Shown piece after piece: positions 1-6,766 of a stretch of DNA of 64,000 nt. The stretch comes from a virus. Position 1 is the stretch's first letter. Every line of letters starts with the position of its first letter. The stretch is from the IMG/VR virus record IMGVR_UViG_3300037010_003311, positions 162,658-226,657 of that record; one strand, given 5' to 3'. The notes under the pieces were generated by a model. The model saw only the letters and a list, made by a program, of their open reading frames with translations, was not told the origin of the DNA and ran no database searches. A program made the translations under genes and the position numbers.

Positions 1-112
1 ATAAGGTATAAATCATTATTCTATATCCAGCATCCATATATTTTTTTATAATACCGAAGCATCCAAAAATTGCATCATCTAGATGAGCTTCAATTATTAG
101 AATTGTTTTCAT
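1..112 (-). CDS. PIG-L/LmbE-family deacetylase, N-terminal part (runs off left edge)
   Basis: Only the first 37 codons are in the window. The peptide starts MKTILIIEAHLDDAIFG and continues with a helix and a second hydrophobic strand (RIMIYTL). This matches the start of the PIG-L/LmbE fold, where a strand is followed by (P/A)HxDD carrying the zinc-binding His and Asp. Family members are zinc-dependent deacetylases of N-acetylglucosaminyl compounds. The usual DDE reads DDA here. The gene starts five bases after the stop of the preceding gene, so it belongs to the same operon. In context it could act on a sugar made by the epimerase and glycosyltransferase genes upstream, which is inference. 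Confidence 0.72.
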   Translation of the reverse strand, partial: MKTILIIEAHLDDAIFGCFGIIKKYMDAGYRIMIYTL

Positions 113-117
113 TTATA

Positions 118-450
118 TTAAACCTTTTTTCTTTTGTCCCAGTAACTAAAAAACTTAGGATCAGTATATCTAAAAATATCGGAATGTAATTCCTCGATTA
201 AATTATCATTCGGATGTATAAATGGATGAACCGTATTCTGGTACCATTTTTTTTCAACTAATACATACAATTCAATTATTGAATAATATTCAAGCCAAAC
301 ATATTGCAGTTTGTCTAGATTATTACCAGTTAATGACTCATTATATACTTTAGTAGGAAACCAAGCAAATTTCAATCGGGCTCGGAAGCAGGTTTCTTTC
401 TCTTTTGCTAGCATCCGGATCTCTTCTGAAAATACAAAACCGAGATTCAT
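118..450 (-). CDS. Hypothetical protein, 110 aa
   Basis: I do not recognise this 110-residue protein. It is rich in aromatic residues (Trp, Tyr, Phe), with no signal peptide, membrane segment or cysteine motif. Its ATG overlaps the TGA of the upstream gene as ATGA (447-450), which implies translational coupling, and it is followed at once by the PIG-L gene. The three small genes upstream and this one look like a single transcription unit. The compact, aromatic-rich sequence would suit a soluble accessory protein, but no function can be assigned. Confidence 0.7.
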   Translation of the reverse strand: MNLGFVFSEEIRMLAKEKETCFRARLKFAWFPTKVYNESLTGNNLDKLQYVWLEYYSIIELYVLVEKKWYQNTVHPFIHPNDNLIEELHSDIFRYTDPKFFSYWDKRKKV

Positions 451-860
451 TCTTTAACCTCACCTCTAGTGCCTAACTGTAGTACCATCGAACATTGTTC
501 TATATTATTATGTAACTGATCGAAAATGCGATGCACTAATATTTCATCTGCCTCTCTAGTTTCCCCTGGTTCTGAAGAACTATTCGGCTTCCTCCCCTGA
601 TTCAAATATTCTATCGCTTTAATCAGGTTATCATAAATTTTGGACTTACCGCCTCGGTTGGCAAGCATGACTAAATCTATTTCGCTATGTGGAATAGATT
701 TAGCCAACTCCTGGATCATGGTTTGATATGGTAAATTAACTGTTTCCGCTTCTGGCCCTAGGTATGGTAAATTAACTGTTTCCGCTTCTAACCCAGCCAA
801 TTCAAGATACTCAAAAAAATCTGGAGTATTATTATCCTTTGGATTAATTGGATTTGGCAT
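447..860 (-). CDS. Hypothetical protein with EAETVNLPY tandem repeat, 137 aa
   Basis: The function is unknown. The N-terminal part contains a perfect duplication of EAETVNLPY separated by LGP (a 12-residue, 36-nt period visible in DNA at 727-753 and 763-789). The rest is a charged, probably helical region. The gene overlaps the upstream gene by 17 nt and shares an ATGA junction with the next, so it is part of a coupled operon of small proteins. There are no transmembrane segments and no recognisable catalytic motif. Confidence 0.7.
   Translation of the reverse strand: MPNPINPKDNNTPDFFEYLELAGLEAETVNLPYLGPEAETVNLPYQTMIQELAKSIPHSEIDLVMLANRGGKSKIYDNLIKAIEYLNQGRKPNSSSEPGETREADEILVHRIFDQLHNNIEQCSMVLQLGTRGEVKE
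727..789. repeat. 36-nt period tandem duplication inside a coding gene
   Basis: A 27-nt stretch encoding EAETVNLPY occurs at 727-753 and again, identical, at 763-789. The identity at DNA level implies a recent in-frame duplication. Confidence 0.85.
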
Positions 861-1284
861 CTACTGTACCTTCAGCTGGGACATCTTTTAAAGCTTCGGT
901 AACCATTGTTGCTAACTCAGGGTTTGATTCAATAACTTCCAGTTGCTGTTTAGTATTAGCAATAACTGTTTGTTCCTTAATTAACCATAATTTAATAACT
1001 TTGGCGCTGAGTTCAGATTTATTTAGATTTCTTAATCCATCAAGTTGTTGTTTACTTAGTTTAGTTAAAGATAATTCTTTAATTTTTTTAATTAGTACAG
1101 ATTTAGACTTTGGTTTAAAATATTTTTTAGCTTGGAGCAATTTAGCCTCTAGCGTAAGTTGATTACTATTCTGTTTAACTTGGTTTTTAAGCTTCTCCGC
1201 CCAATTCTGATCATCTGAGATTACTTCATCTTGCGCACTCGTCATAACATCTAACTTGTGGTTTTGTACATCTTCATTCATCAT
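844..1284 (-). CDS. Hypothetical Lys-rich helical protein, 146 aa
   Basis: A highly charged protein rich in Lys, Leu and Gln, mostly predicted helix, with coiled-coil-like heptads around residues 45-120. No family is recognised. The start is ATG-ATG preceded by AAAAGGA at good spacing. It overlaps the next gene by 17 nt. The composition would fit a small scaffold or nucleic-acid-associated protein, but this is a guess. Confidence 0.65.
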   Translation of the reverse strand: MMNEDVQNHKLDVMTSAQDEVISDDQNWAEKLKNQVKQNSNQLTLEAKLLQAKKYFKPKSKSVLIKKIKELSLTKLSKQQLDGLRNLNKSELSAKVIKLWLIKEQTVIANTKQQLEVIESNPELATMVTEALKDVPAEGTVDAKSN

Positions 1285-1363
1285 ATTTCCTTTTAAAATT
1301 TAATTTATGTTATTGAGACGATCTACGTCTTTTTAATTATTTTGATAATACTTAGTGTATCAG

Positions 1364-1891
1364 CTATTTATTCTCTCTTCTATCATGAATCAATAATTTT
1401 TTATTTGTAACTATTTGATCAGTCATTTTAAATAATTGGCTTGGGCTAAAAATATTATCATGTGGAAGACAACAAGTTGAATAACCGTAAGTAATATTAT
1501 TTATAGAACTTAATTTATCTTCTAATTCCGAAATTTGGAATTCTTTTAATAATATTCCAAATTCGTCACCACCAATACGAAATATTTCCGAGCCGATACA
1601 ATCTCTAAATGTGGATTCTATATTACTAGATACCTCTTTTATTAATTTATCACCAGCGTCGAAACCATCTAAACGATTAATATTATGTAAATTATTAATA
1701 TCAATCAGCACTAATAAAAAATTTTTCTTCTCATAAGTACATTGTTCGTATAATGTATTAAGATAATTATCAAAATCTTTACGTAATTTAAAACCAGTAA
1801 GAAAATCATATTTATAACGTTTAACTTCTTCTTTTAGATATTGTACTTCATCTATTAAATTAAAGAAATTTTGTTCATTAAATTCAATCAT
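1364..1891 (-). CDS. GGDEF-domain protein, putative diguanylate cyclase, 175 aa
   Basis: A short helical N-terminus (residues 1-28) leads into a full GGDEF domain: DFLTGFKLR at about 29-37, a metal-binding IDINN strand with Asp64, GFDAGDKL at about 76-83, and an intact IGGDEF signature (GGDEF at 107-111). The usual C-terminal helix ends in TNKK. Family members condense two GTP into c-di-GMP. No RxxD inhibitory site is seen upstream of GGDEF, and there is no sensor or membrane domain. I chose the ATG at 1891 because GGGAG lies just upstream; a longer frame would run into a strong hairpin. Diguanylate cyclases are unusual in phages. It could alter host motility or biofilm state, or act as a nucleotide sensor. 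Confidence 0.85.
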   Translation of the reverse strand: MIEFNEQNFFNLIDEVQYLKEEVKRYKYDFLTGFKLRKDFDNYLNTLYEQCTYEKKNFLLVLIDINNLHNINRLDGFDAGDKLIKEVSSNIESTFRDCIGSEIFRIGGDEFGILLKEFQISELEDKLSSINNITYGYSTCCLPHDNIFSPSQLFKMTDQIVTNKKLLIHDRRENK

Positions 1892-1917
1892 ATAATACTC
1901 CCTATGACAAGAAAAAT

Positions 1918-1984
1918 AGATTAACCAAGCAGTTGTTGGATCTGATGGGGAAGAATGGATTGTCATCAACTGCTTGGTTAATCT
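1918..1984. repeat. 18-bp perfect inverted repeat upstream of GGDEF gene
   Basis: Arms at 1918-1935 and 1967-1984 are perfect reverse complements, with a 31-nt loop. The hairpin sits 26 bases upstream of the GGDEF start codon, in the leader of the minus-strand transcript. It could be a terminator, an RNA processing site or a translational regulator. Confidence 0.75.
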
Positions 1985-1997
1985 ATCTAAATTCGAG

Positions 1998-2023
1998 GGG
2001 GACCTAGTAGCTACTAGGTCCCC
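1998..2023 (-). terminator. 26-nt perfect palindrome, probable terminator
   Basis: GGGGACCTAGTAG followed by its exact reverse complement. It is GC-rich in an AT-rich context and lies between two minus-strand genes, but it has no uridine run, like the other hairpins in this phage. Confidence 0.55.
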
Positions 2024-2186
2024 TGGTACATATGTTTATACTCTAAAACAAACTCCGTACCACTTCTAAAGGCATGAACTAACATAAGGATGCTCGTTCA
2101 TCTACCTTTGGCCAAAGATTATAGACTAGCTTTAGGATTTTGAATTGGATCACTAAATCCATCGTCGCTACCCGGACTTATAATTT

Positions 2187-2552
2187 TTAAAAAATATTTT
2201 TGATTAAATTACTAGTAGGAACTAAATCCGATTTATTCATAATAATAAATGGTCCGCGTTCATCACTCGTAGTATTAATTGTTACGCGATTCTCTTCCAT
2301 AATTTCGCGATACTGATTAGTCTTAGCGACCGCCTCATCACGAATGGTAAGTAAAAAAGCATTTTTACATTTTAAAATTTGATAAGAGCTTCTAGTGTAA
2401 GAAGTCCCACCTTCCGAAAATACATATGGATATCCCTCACTATCATAACCAGCAAAATGCCCTTCATTAATACCAAATTCGGTATTGTGTTCTTGGTACA
2501 TAACTGGATCATTAAGTTCCAAAACTATTTCATTATACCTGTCGCATCTCAT
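2187..2552 (-). CDS. Hypothetical protein, 121 aa
   Basis: No family is recognised. It is a mixed alpha/beta sequence with many acidic and aromatic residues and a single Cys. It is preceded by AAGGATTAGAA and, about 30 nt further up, by a TATAGAAATA element, so it probably has its own promoter. The stop lies in an A5TATTTTTTA5 run. A -1 reading after that run continues for 23 codons ending in PIQNPKASL, so a frameshifted longer form is possible (see findings). Confidence 0.65.
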   Translation of the reverse strand: MRCDRYNEIVLELNDPVMYQEHNTEFGINEGHFAGYDSEGYPYVFSEGGTSYTRSSYQILKCKNAFLLTIRDEAVAKTNQYREIMEENRVTINTTSDERGPFIIMNKSDLVPTSNLIKNIF

Positions 2553-2581
2553 TTCTAATCCTTTATTTTTAATTATTTTAA

Positions 2582-2591
2582 TATTTCTATA
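2582..2591 (-). promoter_or_regulatory. TATAGAAATA promoter-like element
   Basis: The minus strand reads TATAGAAATA, flanked by AT-rich bases, 30-40 nt upstream of the 2187-2552 start. It is one of several copies before minus-strand genes; the role is inferred from position and recurrence. Confidence 0.4.
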
Positions 2592-2670
2592 ATAATTTAA
2601 ATATAATATTGGCTAACAATAAATACAATGATTGAAACTAAGTACTATTAAAAAAAAGTTTTCACATGAT

Positions 2671-3408
2671 TCATACTATACATCTTGGTTTATTCGTTTT
2701 AACCGATCCAATATTAAGTATTTTATACAATTCGTTATCTTGAGTCATTATGTGAGTGCACCCTTCATCGATGGCAATTGCTAATTCATTTTGCCAAATA
2801 GTACCATCCCAAGCGTTAGTCTCTGGTAAATTAACAGAAGCCATAAAAATACGTTTAGTTTCATCGTTTGGTGAAACTTCATCATTGTTGTCTTCTACAA
2901 TGTACCAATCTTCAGCAAGTACATCGGTTTGTGATGCTAACCACGGTACAATTTTGTTATCTGCGGTTTTCATATCAATATGGGCATTGTAATTGATTTC
3001 GGTACCTTCCGGATAAATACCAAGTAACGGTGCACGATTCACTTTAAACGTACTACCGGGTACAAGAAATAAAAACATACCTTTGCCATTCCAGCCAGTT
3101 CTAGCAACTTTATTACCCGTCTTTAATGCTTGGATGGCTTCCCCAAAATTTAAACCACTTGCAATTGGACTAGGTTCTGATTCCACAAATGGTTCAAAAT
3201 TAGCATGGAAGTATTCTTTTGTCACTAACCATTGATCATCATGATTCCTTGGGTTACGAGCTACCATGTCTCCCTGTTTAGGTTTATTGCCCACTGTGTC
3301 TACTGGCATCGAAATCGTTGATATATCTAATCCAAACATAACTTCTTCAAAAGTTACTGGTCTAAGTTCAGCTATTGCTGATCTTTTATATTTTTTAAAA
3401 TTTTTCAT
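2671..3408 (-). CDS. DUF2829 / Tad2-like protein, candidate anti-Thoeris factor
   Basis: Residues about 85-170 match the DUF2829 family closely: LNFGEAIQALKTGNKVAR, GWNGKGMFLFLVPGS, an NAHIDMKTAD stretch and PWLASQTDVLAEDW. The phage protein Tad2 (Thoeris anti-defence 2) belongs to this family and sequesters the cyclic-ADP-ribose-type signal made by Thoeris ThsB. Here the domain is flanked by an N-terminal domain of about 80 residues (containing MVARNPRNHDDQW) and a C-terminal extension of about 70 residues, so the protein (245 aa) is much longer than a stand-alone Tad2. It is preceded by AAAAGGAAATA. The anti-defence role is inferred from the family; the flanking domains are unexplained. Confidence 0.8.
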   Translation of the reverse strand: MKNFKKYKRSAIAELRPVTFEEVMFGLDISTISMPVDTVGNKPKQGDMVARNPRNHDDQWLVTKEYFHANFEPFVESEPSPIASGLNFGEAIQALKTGNKVARTGWNGKGMFLFLVPGSTFKVNRAPLLGIYPEGTEINYNAHIDMKTADNKIVPWLASQTDVLAEDWYIVEDNNDEVSPNDETKRIFMASVNLPETNAWDGTIWQNELAIAIDEGCTHIMTQDNELYKILNIGSVKTNKPRCIV

Positions 3409-3478
3409 TATATTATTTCCTTTTAAAATCTAAGTTCATATGCTAGAACTTTAGTAGCTGATAATAAAGCATTGGTTC

Positions 3479-3574
3479 CTAATTATGGTTTGTGGTGACA
3501 CCAATTTTATCTTGTATTAAACCATCAAGTGTATCTCGATCAAAATCGCGCAAATTATTTTTCATATTATCCAT
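3479..3574 (-). CDS. Small ORF with strong RBS, 31 aa
   Basis: ATG at 3574 follows a near-perfect GGGAGGA Shine-Dalgarno at 7-nt spacing, and a TATAGAAATA element lies about 33 nt further upstream. The 31-residue product is polar and charged (rich in Asp and Asn) with no membrane segment. The strength of the initiation signals argues for real translation; function is unknown. It lies directly upstream of the Tad2-like gene and may be co-transcribed with it. Confidence 0.55.
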   Translation of the reverse strand: MDNMKNNLRDFDRDTLDGLIQDKIGVTTNHN

Positions 3575-3606
3575 CTTATGTCCTCCCTTTTAATTAATTA
3601 CATAAA

Positions 3607-3616
3607 TATTTCTATA
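3607..3616 (-). promoter_or_regulatory. TATAGAAATA promoter-like element
   Basis: The minus strand reads TATAGAAATA just upstream of the small ORF with the strong RBS and the Tad2-like gene. The same element precedes several other transcription units. Confidence 0.42.
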
Positions 3617-3680
3617 TTAGAAAAAATAGTAAAACAACTATTGATAAAATGAGGTACGTCTCAAAAATTAGGATTTTCGC

Positions 3681-3741
3681 GACAGGAAAACTTGCGACTA
3701 CTAACATAAAGTGAGGAGACAATATGTTAGCAGTTGCAAGT
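3681..3741 (-). terminator. Hairpin plus TTTTCCTGTCG box after the tRNA block
   Basis: 18-nt arms at 3690-3707 and 3724-3741 pair with two mismatches, and on the minus strand the stem is followed by TTTTCCTGTCG. This is the same hairpin-plus-box module found at ten gene junctions in the window, and probably ends the tRNA transcript. The loop contains GTGAGGAGAC on the plus strand. Confidence 0.6.
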
Positions 3742-3753
3742 TTTCAATATTAA

Positions 3754-3829
3754 TGGTGGAGAATAGCGGGGTCGAACCGCTGACCTACTGCTTGCAAGGC
3801 AGTCGCTCTCCCAACTGAGCTAATTCCCC
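3754..3829 (-). tRNA. tRNA-Ala (anticodon TGC)
   Basis: A complete cloverleaf of 76 nt including an encoded CCA. The acceptor GGGGAAT pairs with ATTCTCC, the D arm is GCTC/GAGC with a GG-containing loop, the anticodon stem ACTGC/GCAGT has the loop CTTGCAA (TGC at 34-36), and the T arm AGCGG-TTCGACC-CCGCT is normal. It reads GCA and possibly other GCN codons. Confidence 0.95.
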
Positions 3830-3849
3830 ATTAAAATATGCAATTCAAG

Positions 3850-3961
3850 TGTCTAAGTATAACTTAATCATTAAGAATTTTATACAACAAGGAAATCATA
3901 AAGGAGGACAAAGAATGGGAAATCAAAGAACGGCAACATGGATTAAGGTTATACTTAGACA
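3850..3961. repeat. 17-18 nt inverted repeat between tRNA genes with SD-like loop
   Basis: Arms 3850-3866 and 3944-3961 pair almost perfectly, enclosing about 77 nt. On the plus strand the enclosed sequence contains AAAGGAGGACAAAGA-ATG followed by a 22-codon frame ending at 3983. On the minus strand, which carries all other genes, the same bases read CCTCCTTT, resembling an anti-Shine-Dalgarno sequence. Its role is unknown. Confidence 0.6.
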
Positions 3962-4036
3962 ACTATTTGTTATCACTATTTAAAATACCAAGCAAGTGCA
4001 ACTTAGGTCTTATTTTGTGTAGGAACTATTTAAACA

Positions 4037-4117
4037 TGGCTGGGGAATGTAGGATTCAAACCTACAATCTCTATATTGTAAATATAGAGCTCTAATCATT
4101 TGGAGTAAATTTTCCCA
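4037..4117 (-). tRNA. Degenerate tRNA-Val-like gene (anticodon TAC)
   Basis: It has an anticodon stem CTATA/TATAG with loop TTTACAA (anticodon TAC), a T arm GTAGG/CCTAC with loop TTTGAAT, and an encoded CCA. However, the acceptor has an A-C mismatch, the T-loop has U instead of C at position 56, and the D arm lacks a recognisable GG and pairs poorly. It may be a decaying or strongly divergent tRNA. It sits 4 bases from tRNA-Gln, so it is surely part of the same tRNA cluster. Confidence 0.65.
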
Positions 4118-4121
4118 TTAT

Positions 4122-4197
4122 TGGATCGGAGTGGAGGGTTCGAACCTCCGACACGCAGCGCCAAAAGCTGCTGTTCTACCAACTGAACTAACTCCGA
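4122..4197 (-). tRNA. tRNA-Gln (anticodon TTG)
   Basis: A full 76-nt cloverleaf with encoded CCA. The acceptor TCGGAGT/ACTCCGA has the U1-A72 pair typical of tRNA-Gln. The D arm is GTTC/GAAC, the anticodon stem GCAGC/GCTGC carries loop TTTTGGC (TTG), and the T arm is GGAGG-TTCGAAC-CCTCC. Confidence 0.94.
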
Positions 4198-4388
4198 ATA
4201 GGAGATAGCCGCGCCATCATTGATTACACAGTAGAGGTGTTTTAACTTATCTAGTATATTAAACTGGTTCACATATCTGCTTCACATTTTTACATCATGA
4301 CTTCTCACCCCGGTCTGATATAACGCTGCTAAATAACGATTTTAAGTTTAATGGCATTCATCATCTGGCCAAGATTAGATATTAGTTA
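4198..4388. other. Non-coding gap between tRNA-Gln and the epimerase gene
   Basis: About 190 nt with no convincing ORF on either strand. It contains patches more GC-rich than the surroundings (for example near 4205-4215 and 4312-4330), but I could not fold it into a recognised RNA. It may serve as leader or spacer for the tRNA transcript. Confidence 0.4.
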
Positions 4389-5393
4389 TTAACGAGTTTG
4401 ATAATTTACCATATCCGAAATGAGTTCATCTAACTTTTTATTATATTTCGATATAGTTAATGGAATAAACATATTTTTAAGCATCCGTTTATTAATCTCT
4501 TCTTTGTAAACTTTAGTGTACTTAATCATATCTAAGTTCGAATATAAATCTTCTTTTTTACAAATTTTTATAATTTTACTAAGAACCTCTGTTAAATAAT
4601 TATCACAAATATTTTGATCAGTTACTGTAAAACCAATATTAAAAATTAAGTTTTCTCGGTTTTTTGAACACTCAATAATTTTTAATAATTCCGGTTTAAC
4701 ATATTTTGATTCTATATTTGTGAACACTCTACGGATTTTTGGATTTATAATACACGGTTTATTATTGATAACATTATGAATTAAAGTTGGTAATACCATC
4801 CCTGATTCTGGCTCATGGCCTATTCCAGTAATATTAAAAAATCTTACTATTTGTACATTAGGCAATTCTCTAAATAAGAACTCGGATACTAATTTTTGGC
4901 TCGCGTAGCCACCACGTTTGCTCAAAAGCGGGTTACTTATAGATATTGGGGAATTATCAATTATATCCCCATTCTCTCCAAATACTTCGCTACTACTAGC
5001 AAACACTAATGGTATTTTACTCTTTTCAATAAAGTTATACACTTTAAGATTAATAGTTAACGCATCAGCAATTGTATTTTGATTAAGAATATTATTAACT
5101 CCAACTGGACTAGCAAGATGTATACAACAATCAAAAAAATGTTTCTTAAACTTAGGAAGTTTCTCTTTTACTAAATCTATATTATAACGAATAAGATTTT
5201 TATCATTGTAGTTATCTAAAAGGCGGCTACGACCATAATGCGTAATAACCTTAGGTTCATCCCCACCAATCATATAATTATATTCTTTATCAATTATATG
5301 AACTCTATAATTAAGATCTAATAGCCATTTAGTTATATGACTTCCAATAAAACCAGCTCCTCCAATAATTAAAATATTTTTCTTTTTTTTCAT
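4389..5393 (-). CDS. NAD-dependent epimerase/dehydratase (extended SDR), 334 aa
   Basis: An extended short-chain dehydrogenase. The N-terminal ILIIGGAGFIGSHI is the Rossmann dinucleotide motif, HLASPVGV follows the fourth strand, FASSSEVFGE carries the catalytic Ser region, and GGYASQKLVSEF holds the YxxxK pair. The length fits the nucleotide-sugar epimerase/decarboxylase family, which acts on UDP-, GDP- or dTDP-sugars. A TATAGAAATA element lies about 35-45 nt upstream of the start. A second, shorter SDR is encoded just upstream, so two steps of a sugar pathway are likely. The exact substrate cannot be told. Confidence 0.88.
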   Translation of the reverse strand: MKKKKNILIIGGAGFIGSHITKWLLDLNYRVHIIDKEYNYMIGGDEPKVITHYGRSRLLDNYNDKNLIRYNIDLVKEKLPKFKKHFFDCCIHLASPVGVNNILNQNTIADALTINLKVYNFIEKSKIPLVFASSSEVFGENGDIIDNSPISISNPLLSKRGGYASQKLVSEFLFRELPNVQIVRFFNITGIGHEPESGMVLPTLIHNVINNKPCIINPKIRRVFTNIESKYVKPELLKIIECSKNRENLIFNIGFTVTDQNICDNYLTEVLSKIIKICKKEDLYSNLDMIKYTKVYKEEINKRMLKNMFIPLTISKYNKKLDELISDMVNYQTR

Positions 5394-5427
5394 TATTAGT
5401 CCTTGGTATTAATTGAATTTATCTATA

Positions 5428-5437
5428 TATTTCTATA
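5428..5437 (-). promoter_or_regulatory. TATAGAAATA promoter-like element
   Basis: The minus strand reads CTATTATAGAAATATATAG here, 35-45 nt upstream of the 4389-5393 epimerase start. Confidence 0.42.
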
Positions 5438-5472
5438 ATAGGTTAAATCGTTGATATCCGAACTATCAGTAA

Positions 5473-6261
5473 TTAGAACCAACCCAATGCTAACATAGTT
5501 TCTAATTCTACAATTGAATAAGATTGTAGGTTATCATACCTATAAATACTTTTTTTAGAAATCAAATTATTTAAAAACATTTTAGTTACTTGGCAAGTTT
5601 GTTTAATAAAGTTTTCCTTATTAATAATGAAATTTACAATTTGATCTTTGTCACCAACAAAACTACCATTCTTTAATTGAAATATTAAACCTTTATTTCT
5701 TGTACTATCATATACACGTGGAATATTTAAAATAAGATATTCTTTGATATTAGAACGAATATATCTTTCCATTGCTAATTTAAATACCGCATAATTATTA
5801 AATTCTTCTATATCAACCGTTGGTGCACTAAAACCTAGATTATTAATCTTTACTGGTATCTCCTGGAATGTAGCCATACTACTAGCAAATATTAGCTTAC
5901 ATTTTAATGCTTTAGCAAGTTGTACGATATTAATAGTACCATCAATCATGGTTTGGCTAGTTTTAACTTCATTTTGGAAATCAAACTTATCACTAGGGCT
6001 TGCAAAATGAATAATGCAATCAACATTTTTAAATGACCGGTACATACTAACGATTTTCGAATCGCGTATATCTGAATCAATATAAATAATTTTATCAAAT
6101 CGTTTAGTAAGTTCTGGCTTTAGTAATCCAATAAGATAACCTTTGCCACCAGTTATTAACGCTGTACCCATTATCCGTTTATTAATTTTCTTTTGTTCAT
6201 CTTCAAATATAAATGTATTGGTGTTTACTATTTTGATATCATTTTGTTTCTTGGAGTTCAC
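5473..6261 (-). CDS. NAD-dependent epimerase-like SDR, shorter form, 262 aa
   Basis: It has ALITGGKGYLIG (a slightly altered Rossmann glycine motif), IIHFASPSD, FASSMATF and YAVFKLAME (YxxxK), so it is an SDR related to the neighbouring epimerase but lacks part of the usual C-terminal substrate domain. A GTG start at 6261 with AGGA at suitable spacing adds 30 residues before the Rossmann strand; the alternative is ATG at 6171. It overlaps the transketolase subunit gene by 23 nt, so it is made in the same operon. Confidence 0.78.
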   Translation of the reverse strand: MNSKKQNDIKIVNTNTFIFEDEQKKINKRIMGTALITGGKGYLIGLLKPELTKRFDKIIYIDSDIRDSKIVSMYRSFKNVDCIIHFASPSDKFDFQNEVKTSQTMIDGTINIVQLAKALKCKLIFASSMATFQEIPVKINNLGFSAPTVDIEEFNNYAVFKLAMERYIRSNIKEYLILNIPRVYDSTRNKGLIFQLKNGSFVGDKDQIVNFIINKENFIKQTCQVTKMFLNNLISKKSIYRYDNLQSYSIVELETMLALGWF

Positions 6262-6712
6262 TATCTTTTCCTAATCTTATATAAAATATTCCATTTGGAT
6301 AACTATTTATTTCGGCTAAATTATTTTTAAACTCATATAATGTTTCTGGATCATAAAAAGGAATATCCAGCATCTTCATTATTTCGTAATCATCATCTAA
6401 TTGATGACCAATACCAAATTTTTCATAACCATACTTACCAGCATTACAAATTATAATTTTACCGAAGTGTGATCCAAAGTGTTTACAACTAAATTTTAAC
6501 TGTTCGAGCCTATGAATAATAAATCCGGCAACACCATAAATGTAAACGGTGTTACCTTCCGAAGCAATACCAGCTGCTACATTAACTAAATTGCTTTCAC
6601 CAAGATTACAATTTATAATTTTAGCTTTAGATGGAAATCGTTCGGTATTCCACATATCTGCATGCAGTAGGTAATCAGTATCTTTTAAACTATCAGCAAA
6701 GGTCATGCGCAT
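6239..6712 (-). CDS. Transketolase-like subunit, pyrimidine-binding domain, 157 aa
   Basis: It corresponds to the middle (Pyr) domain of transketolase: LGESNLVNVAAGIASEG contains the Glu that activates the thiamine pyrophosphate aminopyrimidine, followed by VYIYGVAGF. A C-terminal transketolase domain is absent. The neighbouring gene upstream encodes the thiamine-diphosphate-binding half, so the two form a split, heteromeric enzyme, as in some archaeal and bacterial split transketolases. Such enzymes move two-carbon units between sugars or make unusual branched sugars. It is preceded by AAGGA. Confidence 0.85.
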   Translation of the reverse strand: MRMTFADSLKDTDYLLHADMWNTERFPSKAKIINCNLGESNLVNVAAGIASEGNTVYIYGVAGFIIHRLEQLKFSCKHFGSHFGKIIICNAGKYGYEKFGIGHQLDDDYEIMKMLDIPFYDPETLYEFKNNLAEINSYPNGIFYIRLGKDSELQETK

Positions 6713-6766
6713 AATAATTCCTTTTTAAGGCAAATATACGATTTCTATGTTCGATATAATTTATCA

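Noticed and set aside
848-1162. Plus-strand 104-codon frame
   Set aside because: It lies antisense to a minus-strand gene with good RBS and operon overlaps; no RBS of its own.
1316-1334. AGACG-ATCTA-CGTCT followed by a T run, a classical terminator on the plus strand
   Set aside because: No plus-strand gene reads into it; the arms are short and it lies in a leader of minus-strand genes, so I do not annotate it as a functional terminator.
4198-4388. Fourth tRNA or small RNA after tRNA-Gln
   Set aside because: No cloverleaf or convincing closed structure could be found on either strand.
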